A stretch of DNA of 64,000 nucleotides from positions 1-64,000 of the forward strand of contig JAHBXQ010000001.1 of assembly GCA_019636345.1 (NCBI GenBank), read 5' to 3'. This DNA comes from Pirellulales bacterium (GTDB lineage: Bacteria > Planctomycetota > Planctomycetia > Pirellulales > Lacipirellulaceae). A model generated the notes under the pieces. It was not told where the DNA came from and ran no database searches. It saw nothing but the letters and a program-made list of their open reading frames with translations. A program made the position numbers and the translations under genes. Below, one piece after another: positions 63,858 to 64,000 of the stretch; positions within the stretch are counted from its first letter, which is position 1, and each line of letters opens with the position of its first letter.

Positions 63858-64000
63858 ATGCACCGCAAGATTGCTCAGTTTCTACGGCACTTGCATGTCG
63901 AACGGGGCGCTTCGCCGCTGACGATCAAAAGCTACCGCGAGGACCTCGAGGCGTTCGCGGAGTACTTCGCCGACGAACAGGGGGCGACTCCCGAACCCGA
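63858..64000 (+). CDS. XerC-type tyrosine recombinase, N-terminus (cut by window edge)
   Basis: Starts at ATG 63858 and runs off the right edge after 47 residues: FLRHLHVERGASPLTIKSY, then EDLEAFAEYF. This is the core-binding domain start of XerC/XerD recombinases (the L-x-E-R-x-x-S-x-x-T-x-x-x-Y-x-x-D-L pattern). Such proteins resolve chromosome dimers at dif or move integrative elements; which one cannot be told from this part. No ribosome site is strong. Confidence 0.8.
   Translation, partial: MHRKIAQFLRHLHVERGASPLTIKSYREDLEAFAEYFADEQGATPEP

Overview
The window is a GC-rich chromosomal segment that looks like a planctomycete of the Pirellulales type. The main reasons are nine secreted proteins with PEP-CTERM sorting tails, several of them with a dockerin-like Ca2+-binding repeat before the tail; a sulfatase paired with a HAD phosphatase; a TAT-exported Gfo/Idh/MocA oxidoreductase; a 23S-5S rRNA operon with no 16S gene beside it; and many proteins of planctomycete-only type. 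Genus and species cannot be read from the sequence.

Layout. 1-3070 is an accessory patch with visibly lower GC. It holds an IS1182-type transposase start cut by the window edge, an AlbA_2 (Schlafen-type) gene overlapping a DUF7002-like gene, an adenylosuccinate-synthetase-like 3' fragment, and two IS256-type transposase stubs. 3084-6676 holds two translationally coupled PEP-CTERM proteins that share a C-terminal domain. 7061-11297 has a SpoIID-domain protein, a HAD phosphatase and a sulfatase. tRNA-Ala(UGC) lies at 12043. 12175-21678 is rich in PEP-CTERM proteins (a sugar dehydrogenase-like protein and four others) plus a Gfo/Idh/MocA protein. 22034-39474 mixes exopolysaccharide and exosortase-linked functions: a lipoprotein, a Wza-like exporter, a TPR protein, a TIGR03790 protein, a PEP-CTERM metalloprotease-like protein, and on the minus strand a Wzc-like kinase, a CpsB-type phosphatase and an O-antigen ligase-like protein, followed by a two-domain GGDEF protein.

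40380-44230 is an independent 23S-5S operon with two candidate tandem promoters, a boxA-like antitermination site and a strong terminator. 44513-48354 is a coupled pair: a redoxin/CxxCH/copper-monooxygenase-like fusion and an unknown secreted protein. 49656-55042 (minus) is a compact type VII-like locus: two small WxD...F helical-hairpin proteins, a helical 181-aa protein and a large FtsK/EccC-like ATPase. 55273-58782 encodes a FAAL-ACP-aminoacyl(oxoamine) synthase fusion. The right end has small conserved proteins (one starting with TTG, one of only 29 aa), a DinB-like protein, a FetB-like permease, a lipoprotein and the start of a XerC-type recombinase.

How it fits together: PEP-CTERM proteins, TIGR03790 and EPS genes belong to the known exosortase/EPS syndrome, but no exosortase is in this window. 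The most interesting loci are the WxD/FtsK secretion-like locus, the truncated ADSS/DUF7002/AlbA_2 operon, the recurring VPEAxAW variant of the sorting motif, the triple lipid-enzyme fusion and the 29-aa basic microprotein with its own promoter and terminator. All family names come from recognising motifs by eye, without database searches.
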